Assembly (NCBI GenBank): GCA_963082875.1
Contig: OY720098.1
Span: 5,580,001-5,644,000 of the forward strand
Source: Corella eumyota
Lineage: Eukaryota > Chordata > Ascidiacea > Phlebobranchia > Corellidae
DNA: 64,000 nt
Direction: 5' to 3'
The position numbers and the translations under genes are program-made. Positions 14,436 to 24,954 of this stretch are shown here, piece by piece. Below the pieces are notes generated by a model. That model worked only from the letters and a program-made list of their open reading frames with translations, was not told the origin of the DNA and ran no database searches. The stretch's first letter is position 1, and every line of letters begins with the position of its first letter.

Positions 14436-16221
14436 ATTTATTAAAATTTGTTTAATAATTCAATTTTTTTTTTAATTTTTCAATTTAATAAATATAAGTT
14501 TTTTTGCATCAAATACTACATCTAATTTAATTTTATTAAAAGTCTAAAAAGTTTAATTTTAAAATATACATATCTAACAAATAACATGATCTACTTATTA
14601 AAAATAAATTAAACGGTCATAAAATTTATTTTACAACTGTATTTTAAAAAGTTTGTCGAACTCATGCTGACTGCGAATTACACTAAATGACAACCTGGGC
14701 TTGCTTTAGGCTCTTTAAATAAAGCAATCAAATTTACTTAGCTAATATTTAACAAGGGGTGTAATAAAATCATTTAAAGTAGGTAAGTTTTATAGACAAA
14801 CAAAAAATGTATAACTATGTATACACAGTCTGGTATGGAAAATCAAAAGATTTGTTGTTTAAGCTATTTATTGGCAATAAAATTTATGACAGGTAATTTA
14901 TGGGTTAAAATGTTCAAGTGCAATCGTTTACGATTAATAAAATAATAAAAAAAATTTCAATCGACCCTTTGTCACGACCACACTTAGTCTATTCCATATG
15001 GTATATTATTTGGTAATCAGTTTTGGGCGACTTTATATTACTTGGCATCTTATAAACTTGTAAGCCTTGTTTAATATAGATTAAGTTATGCATACATGAA
15101 TATATACAAATCAAAAGTTTGCTAACACATTTAGAAATTATCAATGGATTTATAAACCAAGACTGTGTTATACGAGATTGCTATTTTAACAATATTCAAA
15201 TAAACATATAATAAATACGATATACTACAACGAACTATATACAACATAACTGCATTATTATAACAAAATAATTACTATTTATATAAACGCTCCTTTATTG
15301 TAATTATGAATGCCAACTAGATCAAATATCATGAAAAAAAAAACAATAAAGGAGAAACCAACATAACATACAAAAATAATTTCTAGGAAAATAAAGCTAA
15401 TATGCAAACACTAAAAAATTAATATAAAGAAAATGTAAAGTAAGTATTTAATAATAAAGACGTTGTTGGTTTATAACTTTGCACCCTTTTGGAGCAAAAA
15501 ATGTAAAATGTTCTAGGATAAAATTATACTATTTACGAGTTGGTATTTTTATTATTAAAGTGTTGTTTAAACACCACCGTTCCAATACTATATTTAAAAA
15601 TTTTCGCAAAACATCCAGGTTTTTTATTTCCTAAAAAAAGTGTGCTTTGGTAGCATATCAGAGCTACCCATTTACAACGGATTAAGGGCAAATAATGTGG
15701 TGCGGGTCAAATTCCAAAATAGCTTTCTATTAGCCCCAAAGCCATCATCCTTTACTAAAATTATTAGACATTACAAATAAATGTGAGGATAACTTATTAG
15801 TATATTAAAATAGCGTCACCTAACTACACGTGCGTACAGCGAATAACTTAAAAAAACTTTCACAACGAGAGTATTAAAGTTTGTATAACTTTTGCTTGGA
15901 TATACATCAATTTACCTTTAAAGGGTACTTTTAAATTTACTTCTGTGAAGAGTTGCACATTATTAAACTGTTAACAGAAATAGTATACGTAGTAACAACG
16001 TTTTAAAGTTTATCAAAAAACCAAAATTAAGATTTTATTTGATACTCAGAGATTTTTGAATGTTATAATACATGGACAAATAGAGTTTGACGTCTGGACG
16101 TTGGTAGAAATGAAAAAAAAATTGATTTTATTTTATTTTCTAATTTTAAACAAAATATTTTTTTGTATAGACATTTTGTTGTTGTAAATTAACTTAGGTT
16201 ATAGTAAACCAAAAAACTAAG
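14436..16221. promoter_or_regulatory. Divergent intergenic region, SLC5 gene / SNRPE
   Basis: This 1.8-kb region separates two genes transcribed away from each other, so it should hold both promoters. Mostly AT-rich with no ORF. A tRNA-like block at 15640-15720 is listed separately. Before the SNRPE ATG there are unpaired 3' splice-site-like sequences at about 16168 (TTTTGTATAG) and 16197 (TTAACTTAG). Confidence 0.45.
15640..15765 (+). repeat. Possible worn tRNA-derived SINE head
   Basis: GGTAGC at 15649-15654 pairs with GCTACC at 15663-15668 like a tRNA D arm. About 50 bases on, GGGTCAAATTCC at 15704-15715 resembles a degenerate B box. It does not fold into a full tRNA, so it would be an old SINE head. 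Weak call based on two boxes only. Confidence 0.25.
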
Positions 16222-16518
16222 ATGGCTTATAAAGCTCAAAAAATTCAAAAAGTTATGGTTCAACCAATCAATTTGATTTTTCGATACTTGCAAAATCGTT
16301 CGCGAGTTTCAATATGGGTTTACGAGCAAGTGAACACTCGAATTGAGGGTCACATTGTTGGGTTCGATGAGTATATGAATTTGGTGCTCGATGATGCAGA
16401 AGAGGTTCATTTAAAGAAAAAAACACGGAGGACTCTTGGAAGAATAATGCTTAAAGGGGATAACATAACCGTGATTCAACAAGTTCAAGAAGGAGAAACA
16501 GAGACTGTGGTTTCTTAA
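16222..16518 (+). CDS. SNRPE: Small nuclear ribonucleoprotein E (Sm core)
   Basis: One of seven Sm proteins forming the ring around the Sm site of U1, U2, U4 and U5 snRNAs; acts in pre-mRNA splicing. The single exon gives 98 aa, compared with 92 in human. [19 protein letters not shown] is nearly invariant; then come the Sm1 motif with [15 protein letters not shown] and the Sm2 motif [11 protein letters not shown]. The start is the ATG at 16222 and the protein is complete. The coding exon is uninterrupted. The ATG follows 3' splice-site-like sequences, so the 5' UTR may be spliced in cis or receive a spliced leader. Confidence 0.98.
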   Translation: MAYKAQKIQKVMVQPINLIFRYLQNRSRVSIWVYEQVNTRIEGHIVGFDEYMNLVLDDAEEVHLKKKTRRTLGRIMLKGDNITVIQQVQEGETETVVS

Positions 16519-17041
16519 TTTTCCAATCAAAAAAATTTCCAATTTATACTTTTTTCAGAAGTTGATTCAAGAAAAAGTAATGATTCAAAACTAAACAATT
16601 TTTATAAAATGAAAAGACATTGAGAAATTTATGAGTTTTAAATTTCGAATGACAACACATTTAAACGTTTATGCTGTTGGCATATTTTTTTGTTTATAGA
16701 CCTGCATACCTTAAGAATTAAAACATTATTTTTTATTTTGTTGTGTGCATTGTAATGATATTACCAATTATTTTTTTTTTTGAAGTTTCCTTTGGTTTTT
16801 GGTAGTTTTTAAACAAATTTAATTTTCAATCATTCCACTAAATTTTTGCATTAAGTCTATAGGTTACAAATGTTAAATTTGTTACATTCATACAAGATTT
16901 GTTAACATTTTTCTGTTACAATTTTTTTCTTTGTTTTATTCTATTTTGATTTAAAACCCAAACTAAATTACCACAGACTGCCACAAATCATTAATTTTAC
17001 AATAATGTGTCATTTTTTTATTACTAGGTAACTTTATTAAA
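16519..17041. other. Gap between SNRPE and RABEPK
   Basis: This is AT-rich and contains the SNRPE 3' end. At 17026-17028 an AG behind a T-run (TTTTTTTATTACTAG) precedes the RABEPK ATG by 13 bases with no matching donor nearby, so it is a candidate trans-splice acceptor. No other gene is visible. Confidence 0.45.
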
Positions 17042-18093
17042 ATGGAATTTCACCCAATATTAGAACACGGTTGTAAACCGAACAAAAATTTATGGTATGT
17101 AATATCATCACCTGATCCACCTTCAGTTAGGGTGGGGCAAGCTTGTGTTTATTGTGATCAAAGGGATGAAAAGGAAAAGAAAAACGATATTTATATTTTA
17201 GGTGGTGCAGACCCATCTACTACATTTAATGACATATACAGGTTAACATCACTTTTAAATCAATAAATTTTTAATGTAATTTTTTATGTTTATTGTTATA
17301 TTTACATTATTTTGTTGAAAAAATTTTTGTTTTGTTTTTAAGGCTCGATTTACATCAGTTTAAATGGAACAAGATTTCTTTTCCTGATTTTGAAGAAAGA
17401 TATGAACACTGTGCTTTTGTGTCAGAAACTGATCAAAATATTTATGTTTTTGGGGGTGCCAACAAATCAAGTAATCTTAATTCTATGCAGGTCATAGATT
17501 CAGGTAAATTTTAACTTTACAGAGTAATGTTGTTTGTTATTATTCTAAAAGAAAAGGTCGTATGTTTCAGCAAAAATAATTAAATCATCAAATTAATTAT
17601 GTTATTTTTAGAAAAATGTTATACAATTCAAACAAAGGGCAAGACACCTAGTCCACGTACCATGCACTCTGCTGCTTCAAGTGGCAGTAAGTTGTATGTG
17701 TGGGGAGGTGGGAGCTCGGGTTCAATTCCTGTTTCCGATTTACAACTTCACGTTTTTGATGCTCTTGATAAATCTTGGGCACAACCTGTAGTAAAAGGTT
17801 AGCAATTAGTTTTTGGCCAAACGGAATTTTTTCTAATATTTTACTAAATTCAAATATACAAACCATATTTTTACCTTTTTTTTAGGGAAGTTACCGAGTG
17901 CACGACATGGTCATATTTCAGTTATAACTGACAAGTTTTTGTATATTCATGGAGGAATGTCTGGCAGTACTTTTCACAAGGATTTGCATTCAATTGACAT
18001 CAAAACTCTCAGGTTTGTTTTTACTTAAACTATTATAATTTATTGGTTATTTTTAGAAAAATTTTTTTATGTTCAAAAAATTTTTTTATGTTC

Positions 18094-18125
<32 letters not shown>

Positions 18126-19061
18126 TTTATGTTCAAAAAAAAAAAAAAAAAAACTGTATGTTCAAAAAATTTTAAAAATAAAATAAAGTTGGGAAATTTT
18201 GTTAAGATCCTTTGTTGCTTACTAAATTGTTCATGAAACCATTTTTATTTGATTTAAAAAACCATTTAGTTGCCAAAAGTTGAAATCAAAAGGTGATATC
18301 CCATGTGCGAGAGCAGCTCATGCAGCTGCAACTTACAACAAATCTGTGTTTATATTTGGTGGAATGTGTGAACATGGAGCGCTGGATGACATGTTTCAAC
18401 TTAATACTGGTAAAATTATTGTTTATTTGGGCTAGTAAAAAAAAATTTAATTTAGTTTTTACATATCACTTTTTAATTTTGCTTTTAGACACAAACTCTT
18501 GGTTAAAGTTAAAGTTTGATTGCCCCCCTCCAACGCCAAGACTTGACCACTCCCTTATTATTGCCCATCTGCCTTGTAAAAAAGATGGACAGGTATATTA
18601 TACCTTCTTTAAATAATATTTTTAATTTAAGCTGTTCTATTCTATTTTAATTTGGTAAATTTTAATAGACCTCCAAAATCCAGTGTACTTCCGACAGAGA
18701 TGAGAAAGGTGACACTGTTGTCCAACCACCTGTAACCACAAAATCAAACTCACCTTCTATTATCCCTGTAGATATTTGGGGAGGGTCAAATGATGCTGAC
18801 TCTGTAAATAAAACCTCTCAAAATTTAAAAGAATGTCTCGATTTGTCCGAAAACAAAAGATCTAACACGCAAAATGGCAATTCATTAGAAAATTTCGCAG
18901 AAAATAAAAATCTTGGCACGGCTGGAAATGTATCAATTGAAGATAAGGAGATATCTTTAACCAATTTAGAGATTGATTATATTCCTGTATGTGTGGTGTT
19001 TGGTGGTATGGACACATCAGGGAATGTGTTTAATGACTTGCTTGTAATGAGGGTAGACTAG
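17042..19061 (+). CDS. RABEPK: Rab9 effector protein with kelch motifs
   Basis: Kelch beta-propeller protein; the vertebrate homologue (p40) binds Rab9 and assists endosome-to-trans-Golgi transport. Seven exons join in phase to 436 aa: 17042-17241, 17343-17503, 17612-17797, 17886-18012, 18270-18409, 18489-18592, 18669-19061. Diagnostic blocks include IYILGGADPSTTFNDIY, IYVFGGANKSSNLNSMQV, LYVWGGGSSG, SARHGHISV, FIHGG-like IHGGMSG, VFIFGGMCEHGALDDMFQ and RLDHSLII. The final kelch blade is completed by CVVFGGMDTSGNVFNDL near the C-terminus, after a low-complexity acidic insert of about 100 residues, matching the human arrangement where the last blade is also separated. Start chosen at the ATG directly behind an unpaired acceptor. 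Converges on CCDC186. Confidence 0.95.
18061..18172. repeat. A/T-run repeats in RABEPK intron 4
   Basis: TATGTTCAAAAAA appears four times (from 18068, 18087, 18128 and 18157) separated by long A runs and T runs. The A run of about 30 bases may be a length-variable or assembly-sensitive site. Confidence 0.75.
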
Positions 19062-20187
19062 TTTAACTTATTATTTCTTTTTTATATATCCAACTTTTAC
19101 TGTGTAGTATCTTAGACTTAGTTAATTGAATATGCATTTTTTACTGTTTAAACATTTTATTTTTATATACTTTTAATAAATAAACAATACCAAATAAAGT
19201 CTTGTAAATATATTTATTAAAGCCATCAAAGAAGCGGTAATTCAACTTAAATTGCACAGTTATCAATTGTCAGTAAAATTATATTGTTCACTTGACTAGC
19301 ACCAAAAATAGGCAAGCAATTGTGTGACGTAACTGTTTGAATGGAACCTACTATTTCAATGAAAGTAGGTTATGTTATAATTTATGAATCAATAATAAAA
19401 TCAATGTTAAAACTGCCAGTATGATACAACTTATTACCATTTGTTCTACTATATTTTCAATGACTAATCTACGTTTTTCTAATTACACATACTAGTATCT
19501 AGGGTATAGAAAGGGAAGCACAATAGTTAAATACTAATTAAAATTTGTATAAGCTGGTATAATAACATTTATTACACAAAACTAATAAAAATAATCTTTA
19601 TTTTCTAATTATAATATATTTGATAGCATTTAATCAAGCATTTATATATTATAATTTATAAGCAATTGATATGTGTAATAAATATATAATTCAGTGGTAA
19701 AAAAATTAACATTCACAACAATTAAAAACAGAAACAAATAAATATATTTATATAACTTAACGTATAGAAACAAAAATAAAATTTATGTTAGTTATTTCTT
19801 CTTAAATAAAACAACTTTTTACTAAATAAGTAACCCTAAAAATCTAAATTGGAAAAAAAAATTTAAACACAAAATATTCGATTAATTAAAAAATAAAAAA
19901 GGACTTGCACCACTAAAGAGTCCTCTATATTGCAAATACAAAATACAATTTGGTACCATGAAATATAATGTGCAAGAAAAAGACATTCGACAAGAAATAA
20001 CTGAAAACCCGTGTTTACCCCTCAACCCAAAAAATCCATCCATTTTCCAAATATTTTATTTTAACCTTAGTTGTGGTTTTTCGCAAAAAGTTTATTCGAT
20101 AAAATAGTTTTCGGTAATATGGACAGATAACCTTTGTTTTAACCCGTAACGTATATCATAATTTGATAGGTGCGTGTTTTATTGTTG
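19062..20187. other. Convergent 3' region between RABEPK and CCDC186
   Basis: This is a very AT-rich 1.1-kb stretch between two converging genes. It must contain both 3' UTRs and poly(A) sites; AATAAA for RABEPK occurs near 19176. Nothing else supportable. Confidence 0.5.
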
Positions 20188-22626
20188 CTATCTATTCACG
20201 AGTTGTTGGTTTTCCTTTGCCAATATTTCAAGGCTTTCTTTCAAGGTAATATTTTTGAGAATTGTATCTTCTAACACAGATTGCATTTTTTGGTTTATCT
20301 CCATTGAAAGGTCAAGTGTTAACCCTGTTTTTGGCCGATGTTGTGTTGGTCTAGGTGGTGCTAGAGCACCAGACTCTTCCCGCATAATATAATGCTGAAT
20401 AAGCCGCTGCTTTTTCTGTAGGTTTGCTATTAGTCTCTGAACATGGTCATTCAAAAAATCGATTTTCTCGTTCTTTTTAGCATGAATCTGCTGTAAACGA
20501 ACAATTCTTTCAATTAACATTTGACGATCCAAACTCGCAGATGTTGTAACTGTAGTCTCTGGTACTGCAACGGCAGCATCGTACATATTCTGATTGTTAG
20601 TTGAGTTTTGTGCCTCTGATGTGTATGAGTTGATGCGATCAAGAGACGTTGTCGAGCTTGTTCTACTGCCCATACTTCCACCATCGTTGCTATGGGAATT
20701 ATGACCTCCTGATGACACAGATATTGTATCATTGTTGTCCATTTTCTTTTTGGCTTGGTTTAGTTGTCTGGTAAGATCTTTTACTGCGGCTGCTTGCTTT
20801 CGCTTTACAGTGCGCATATCATCTTTTAAATCCTCCATTTGTAAAAGAAGATTGCAAATTGTTTGCTCTTTTTCTTGTAACCTTTTCGTCGATTCCTCTT
20901 GCATCTTGCTAGCTGAAGTTGTTTCAGTTTCTCGCAGATTTGTCAACTTGGTGGTTTTTGTTTCAAGGTCAGCAATCTTTTGCTTATAATTTTCAATATC
21001 ATGTGAGTTACTTTGTAATTTGGAATCCAGTTCTTCCACCTTGACTGCAAGATCTGTGTTTTTTGAGCTTACTCGCTCAGTATATTCCAACAACTCTTGT
21101 TCTTTTTTTTCCTTTAGCTCCAAATAGGAAAGGGCGTTATCTTTGCTTTCTTCTGATTCTTTGTAATCTGCTTGAAGTTTGTCGATTTCTGATGTAGCTT
21201 TATTAAGTTGAAGTTCCATTTGCTCTAAAGATGCTAGTTTATCATTCATTTGTGATGCATTAAGTTTTTGTTTGTTCATCACTTCCTCATATCCGTGAAG
21301 GACCTGCTCATTATTTTTTCTTTCCTCATCTAAACATTCGATTCGTGACTTTAAAACTTTGTTTTCTTCTAAAACATCTTTATGTCGAATTTTGAGCATG
21401 TTTAATTCTTCATTTCTTCTTTTTAAAACACCCTTTACTTCCTCAGATTCAGCAACTTGTGTTTCTAATTCTTGCACTTTTTCCTTTAACTCAATATCTA
21501 GAGCATTGGATTGAATTTCTTCAGATTCCTGATAAGTTTTGATCATTTCCTGACAATTTTTACGAATTTGTTCAGTTTCTTCTTTTGCATGTTGAATTTC
21601 AAGCACCATTTTGTCACATTTTTCTTTGGTTTCCTTGTGTGCATCAGCCTCGCTTTTTAATTTATTTTGAGCCCATCGAACCTTTATAATTTGTGAATTG
21701 ATTTCTTCTTTTAGTTTTTCTATTTCGCTTTTATTTGAATTGTTTTCCGAGTCCTTTTTGTCAGCAACTGTTTTGTATTTAAACATATCGGCTTTGATGA
21801 CTTTTAGTTGGGCAATTGCTTTGTCTTTTTCCTTATCAGCATTTCGAGCATAGTTCTCAGCCAAATCTTTCTTTTTTCTTAAATCAAGAAGTTCTTTTTC
21901 TCTTCTTGCATATGTCATAACAGAGGACTGTCTTTCAGTTTCCAGTGTTGCACATTTTTTATTAATTTCTTTCATTTTGTTGTCAAAACCACTTTGCATT
22001 CTGGCAATGGCTCGTTTTGCAGCAATATCATGGGCTTTTAACGCCTCCACGCTGTGACTTAAATCTTGTTTTAACTTTGTGTTATTTTCGATCAGGTTTT
22101 GGTTTGATTTTTTGAGATCATCAACCTCTTGTTGGAGGGTATTTTCATGGGTCTTATGGTTATCTATGATTGATTTATGAACTGGTGAAATGTAATCCTT
22201 GTTTTTTGTAAAGGCTTGCTCGAGAAATTCAAACAGTTTTAATCCCACATTATTTGACGCTGTGGTTAATTCCTTCATGTCGAACACACTCCCATCAGAC
22301 AATGTAAATGATGAAAAAGAAATATCTTTGTTATCAATTTCAGACCCATTTTTGTCTCCATTAATTTGATTAATTGGCAAATCACATTTTATAGCCTTTT
22401 CCACGTTAGGTATTTTAACTGTTATTGTATTGTTTTCATCATCGTTTAATTGTTTATCCTCTACGTTGTTTACATCAATATCCTCAATCTTTAAAGGTTC
22501 GGAATCGGATAAAATGTTGTTTTCAATGTTAGTTTGTTCAACTTGCAAGTTATCGTCAGGATCTGGTTTATCTTTGCATTCTGTTTCTTGTTGTAATCCG
22601 TTTACTACAACGTCTGAGGTCTCCAT
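20188..22626 (-). CDS. CCDC186: Coiled-coil domain-containing protein 186
   Basis: Golgi-associated coiled-coil protein; vertebrate and worm (CCCP-1) homologues act in dense-core vesicle biogenesis at the trans-Golgi. The open frame is 812 aa from the ATG at 22626, with no intron. Residues about 1-120 are acidic and low in complexity; about 150-620 are nearly continuous coiled coil; about 630-690 are Ser/Asn-rich. The identifying part is the C-terminus: KIDFLNDHVQRLIANLQKKQ, IQHYIMREESGAL, and GLTLDLSMEINQKMQSVLED followed by TILKNITLKESLEILAKEN. Human CCDC186 is about 900 aa and multi-exonic as I recall. Absence of introns over 2.4 kb is unusual and could reflect retroposition or intron loss. 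Divergent from NDUFAF2 across 567 bases. Confidence 0.9.
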   Translation of the reverse strand: METSDVVVNGLQQETECKDKPDPDDNLQVEQTNIENNILSDSEPLKIEDIDVNNVEDKQLNDDENNTITVKIPNVEKAIKCDLPINQINGDKNGSEIDNKDISFSSFTLSDGSVFDMKELTTASNNVGLKLFEFLEQAFTKNKDYISPVHKSIIDNHKTHENTLQQEVDDLKKSNQNLIENNTKLKQDLSHSVEALKAHDIAAKRAIARMQSGFDNKMKEINKKCATLETERQSSVMTYARREKELLDLRKKKDLAENYARNADKEKDKAIAQLKVIKADMFKYKTVADKKDSENNSNKSEIEKLKEEINSQIIKVRWAQNKLKSEADAHKETKEKCDKMVLEIQHAKEETEQIRKNCQEMIKTYQESEEIQSNALDIELKEKVQELETQVAESEEVKGVLKRRNEELNMLKIRHKDVLEENKVLKSRIECLDEERKNNEQVLHGYEEVMNKQKLNASQMNDKLASLEQMELQLNKATSEIDKLQADYKESEESKDNALSYLELKEKKEQELLEYTERVSSKNTDLAVKVEELDSKLQSNSHDIENYKQKIADLETKTTKLTNLRETETTSASKMQEESTKRLQEKEQTICNLLLQMEDLKDDMRTVKRKQAAAVKDLTRQLNQAKKKMDNNDTISVSSGGHNSHSNDGGSMGSRTSSTTSLDRINSYTSEAQNSTNNQNMYDAAVAVPETTVTTSASLDRQMLIERIVRLQQIHAKKNEKIDFLNDHVQRLIANLQKKQRLIQHYIMREESGALAPPRPTQHRPKTGLTLDLSMEINQKMQSVLEDTILKNITLKESLEILAKENQQLVNR

Positions 22627-23193
22627 GGTTTAGTAACATTAGTTAAATCTTTAAAACATGACGCTTCGGTTTAACGAAAGTTTAGTCTGTTAATGCTTAC
22701 TATACATTTTTACAAACACGCAACATCAGCTGATTAATATTACCATAAAAATCATATAAAATAAAGAACTCAAAAAAAATCGCGTTTACAACTATTGAAG
22801 ATGGATTAATTTAAGTTGATATAATTTTAAATGAAATAAATACTACAAAATATGATTTTAATTAAATAAGATTGACTATCTTTCTTCTTAAATAAGTCTA
22901 GCATAGAGTGTTTTTTAAAAGAAGATTGTTACAAATTTATTACATCAATTTTTAAATTTTAAAATATATACTCGGTATTAAATTATTAAAAAAAAATTAA
23001 TTTTGCGTTAAATTTTAAATAAAAAAAATAGTTTCTCAAACTTTTTATTCTAGTTACAACTATTATTTTGGGTATTTACCGAACGGTGGTTCCCGGAAAG
23101 TTTTAAAAAATGAGTTGGAATAGTTTTATTTCTATTGCAAATATCTAAATAAAAAGAAACTAGTGAGCATATAAACGTACTTGTTGTAACAAC
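22627..23193. promoter_or_regulatory. Bidirectional promoter region, CCDC186 / NDUFAF2
   Basis: These 567 bases separate two divergent genes. A 10-base palindrome ATCAGCTGAT lies at 22725-22734, about 100 bases upstream of the CCDC186 ATG. The rest is AT-rich. No ORF or repeat seen. Confidence 0.45.
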
Positions 23194-23622
23194 ATGTCAG
23201 GCTTCTTTAGAAGAACTATAACGTTGCTAACTGAACGGTACAAACTAAAACCTGCCCGCAATTGCACTGGAAAAGATTTAGAAGGCAATTTATATTACGA
23301 AATTCCAGCTCAAAATTATTTTTTTGGCTTAAAATATTTTTCTAAAAATCATAGATTTGTAGAACCCAAAACGGACATTGGAACAAGAAGCTCCTTTAAA
23401 GTTACTCCAGAATGGGATTCGTGGTTGAGAAAAAGAAGAGATGTTCCTCCAACTCTCGAAGAACTTGAGAACAATGTCCAAAAAGCAAATTTAATTCAGC
23501 AAAGAGTTCAAATGTTGGAAGAGAAAAATAAAGAAGAAAAAATAAAACAAAAAACTCTTGTCCAAAATAAAAATATTAAAGATGAGCAATCTGATGTAGA
23601 ATCCTGGGAAACAAAGTCCTGA
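23194..23622 (+). CDS. NDUFAF2: Complex I assembly factor NDUFAF2 (mimitin)
   Basis: Mitochondrial chaperone for NADH:ubiquinone oxidoreductase assembly and a paralogue of the NDUFA12 subunit. Single exon, 142 aa. The family core runs GKDLEGNLYYEIP (about residues 27-39), then PEWDSWLRKRRDVPPTLEEL (about 78-97), followed by a charged helical tail rich in Lys and Glu. The WLRKRRDVPPT block with a long charged tail fits NDUFAF2 better than NDUFA12, which has a shorter, differently ending C-terminus. First of four same-strand genes. Confidence 0.88.
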   Translation: MSGFFRRTITLLTERYKLKPARNCTGKDLEGNLYYEIPAQNYFFGLKYFSKNHRFVEPKTDIGTRSSFKVTPEWDSWLRKRRDVPPTLEELENNVQKANLIQQRVQMLEEKNKEEKIKQKTLVQNKNIKDEQSDVESWETKS

Positions 23623-23883
23623 TTAATTTTTTATCTAAATTCTATATGCCCTGTGAAAAAATTAATACTATTGATACTTATTTTCTAGTATGTCTCATGT
23701 CTTTAAATTATACATAAAAAGTATATATATGTATATATGTATGGAAAAACCATAGTGTTTTTTATTAGTTTATTTTTTGAGATTTTTTACATTCACCCAT
23801 GATTTGATTTGACAGTTTTAAAGTATACGAAGATATGAATTTGTTTAATTTACCTTAATGCTTTTAGGTATTCTCAGGTTAAA
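23623..23883. other. Short gap between NDUFAF2 and TMEM41A
   Basis: This 261-base AT-rich spacer ends in TTTTAG and CTCAG acceptor-like sequences just before the TMEM41A ATG, with no donor that would explain them as an ordinary internal intron. They could receive a spliced leader. Confidence 0.45.
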
Positions 23884-24618
23884 ATGGGTGTTTATAACTC
23901 TTTGGTTGGTATTGTTTTAATATTTGCATTAGCAACATCTTGGCTGTATTTTCTAACACAACAGTTTACTGATAGCAATTCTGGAAGTATTCATTTTCCA
24001 AAGGATTTCGAGGATCTAAAACAACTTTCTAGTACTTTGAGAGCATATCAAAAAGAAAGATCATCTTTAGTTTTGCTTTTATTTTGTTCTGCGTATGTCT
24101 ACAAACAAACCTTTGCTATTCCTGGATCTGTGTTTATGAATATTTTGGGGGGAGCGTTATTAGGAACATGGATAGCATTTCCACTGGTTTGTTTTTTGAC
24201 GGCTACTGGAGCAACAATTTGTTTTCTACTTTCAAAAACTTTCGGAAGGCAATTTTTGATTCGGAAATTTCCCGACCGCATTGCAAAACTTCAGGAAAAG
24301 GTTTCTGAGAATAACGATCGCTTATTTTTTTTTCTTTTGTCAGCGAGACTATTTCCAATGAGTCCAAACTGGTTTCTAAACATGGTTTCACCTATTATCA
24401 ATATTCCACTTAGATTGTTTTTTATTTCTGTTTTATTTGGCCTTATGCCGTACAATTTTATGTGTGTTCAAACTGGGGTAATATTATCGACTGTAACCTC
24501 ATTAGATGATATGTTTTCCACCTCAACCTTTCTAGGCATGCTGCTTATTGCTGCTGTAGCTATTCTTCCTGGTGTACTGATGAAAAAAGTGAGAAAAAGA
24601 CAACGCAGTGGGGTTTAA
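23884..24618 (+). CDS. TMEM41A: TMEM41A, VTT/DedA-family membrane protein
   Basis: Polytopic membrane protein of the VTT (DedA/TMEM41/VMP1) family, whose studied members act as ER phospholipid scramblases; the exact role of TMEM41A is less settled. Single exon, 244 aa, similar to vertebrate TMEM41A length as I recall it. Order: N-terminal signal-anchor helix (about 5-27), FPKDFEDLKQLSSTLRAYQK, CSAYVYKQTFAIPGSVFMN with the family's re-entrant loop, LTATGATICFLLSKTFGRQF, RLFPMSPNWFLNMVSPIINI, then PYNFMCVQTG-ILSTVTSLDD and a last helix with a basic tail. These blocks match TMEM41A better than TMEM41B. AATAAA lies directly after the stop (about 24627). Intronless, unlike the vertebrate gene. Confidence 0.94.
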   Translation: MGVYNSLVGIVLIFALATSWLYFLTQQFTDSNSGSIHFPKDFEDLKQLSSTLRAYQKERSSLVLLLFCSAYVYKQTFAIPGSVFMNILGGALLGTWIAFPLVCFLTATGATICFLLSKTFGRQFLIRKFPDRIAKLQEKVSENNDRLFFFLLSARLFPMSPNWFLNMVSPIINIPLRLFFISVLFGLMPYNFMCVQTGVILSTVTSLDDMFSTSTFLGMLLIAAVAILPGVLMKKVRKRQRSGV

Positions 24619-24954
24619 TCGAAAAAATAAACTGCCTTTTTGCATAATTTTGTTTTTTACGTATAATTGGTTTTATTTATTTTATGGGCAATAATTGTTT
24701 TGTTACCTCTACATTTTAAATATTTTCACCACCATATTTTAGCAATATAACTTTAATTAGAAAATTTTAGTTTTTGTTTGAAACTGTAAGCATTGCTCTT
24801 TTTTGTATTAGTTTATAGTTTTAGCATTCAGTTTTACTAGCCTATTTGAATAAATGACATGCTTATATATAACATTACACTATATTATTTAAAACGCCAT
24901 TTTAAAAGTGCTGTGATTTGTTCTTTTTAAATATTTTAATTTGTTCTAGGTCTA
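24619..24954. other. Gap between TMEM41A and C1orf53
   Basis: This 336-base spacer contains the TMEM41A poly(A) signal at its left end. At the right end AATTTGTTCTAG lies five bases before the C1orf53 ATG, again an acceptor with no obvious donor. Confidence 0.45.

Noticed and set aside
24842-24853. CTATTTGAATAA, a 12-base match to the Ciona spliced leader as I remember it
   Set aside because: No AG|GT donor follows and no Sm site is seen; a match of this length is not very unlikely in such AT-rich DNA. Not a spliced-leader RNA gene.
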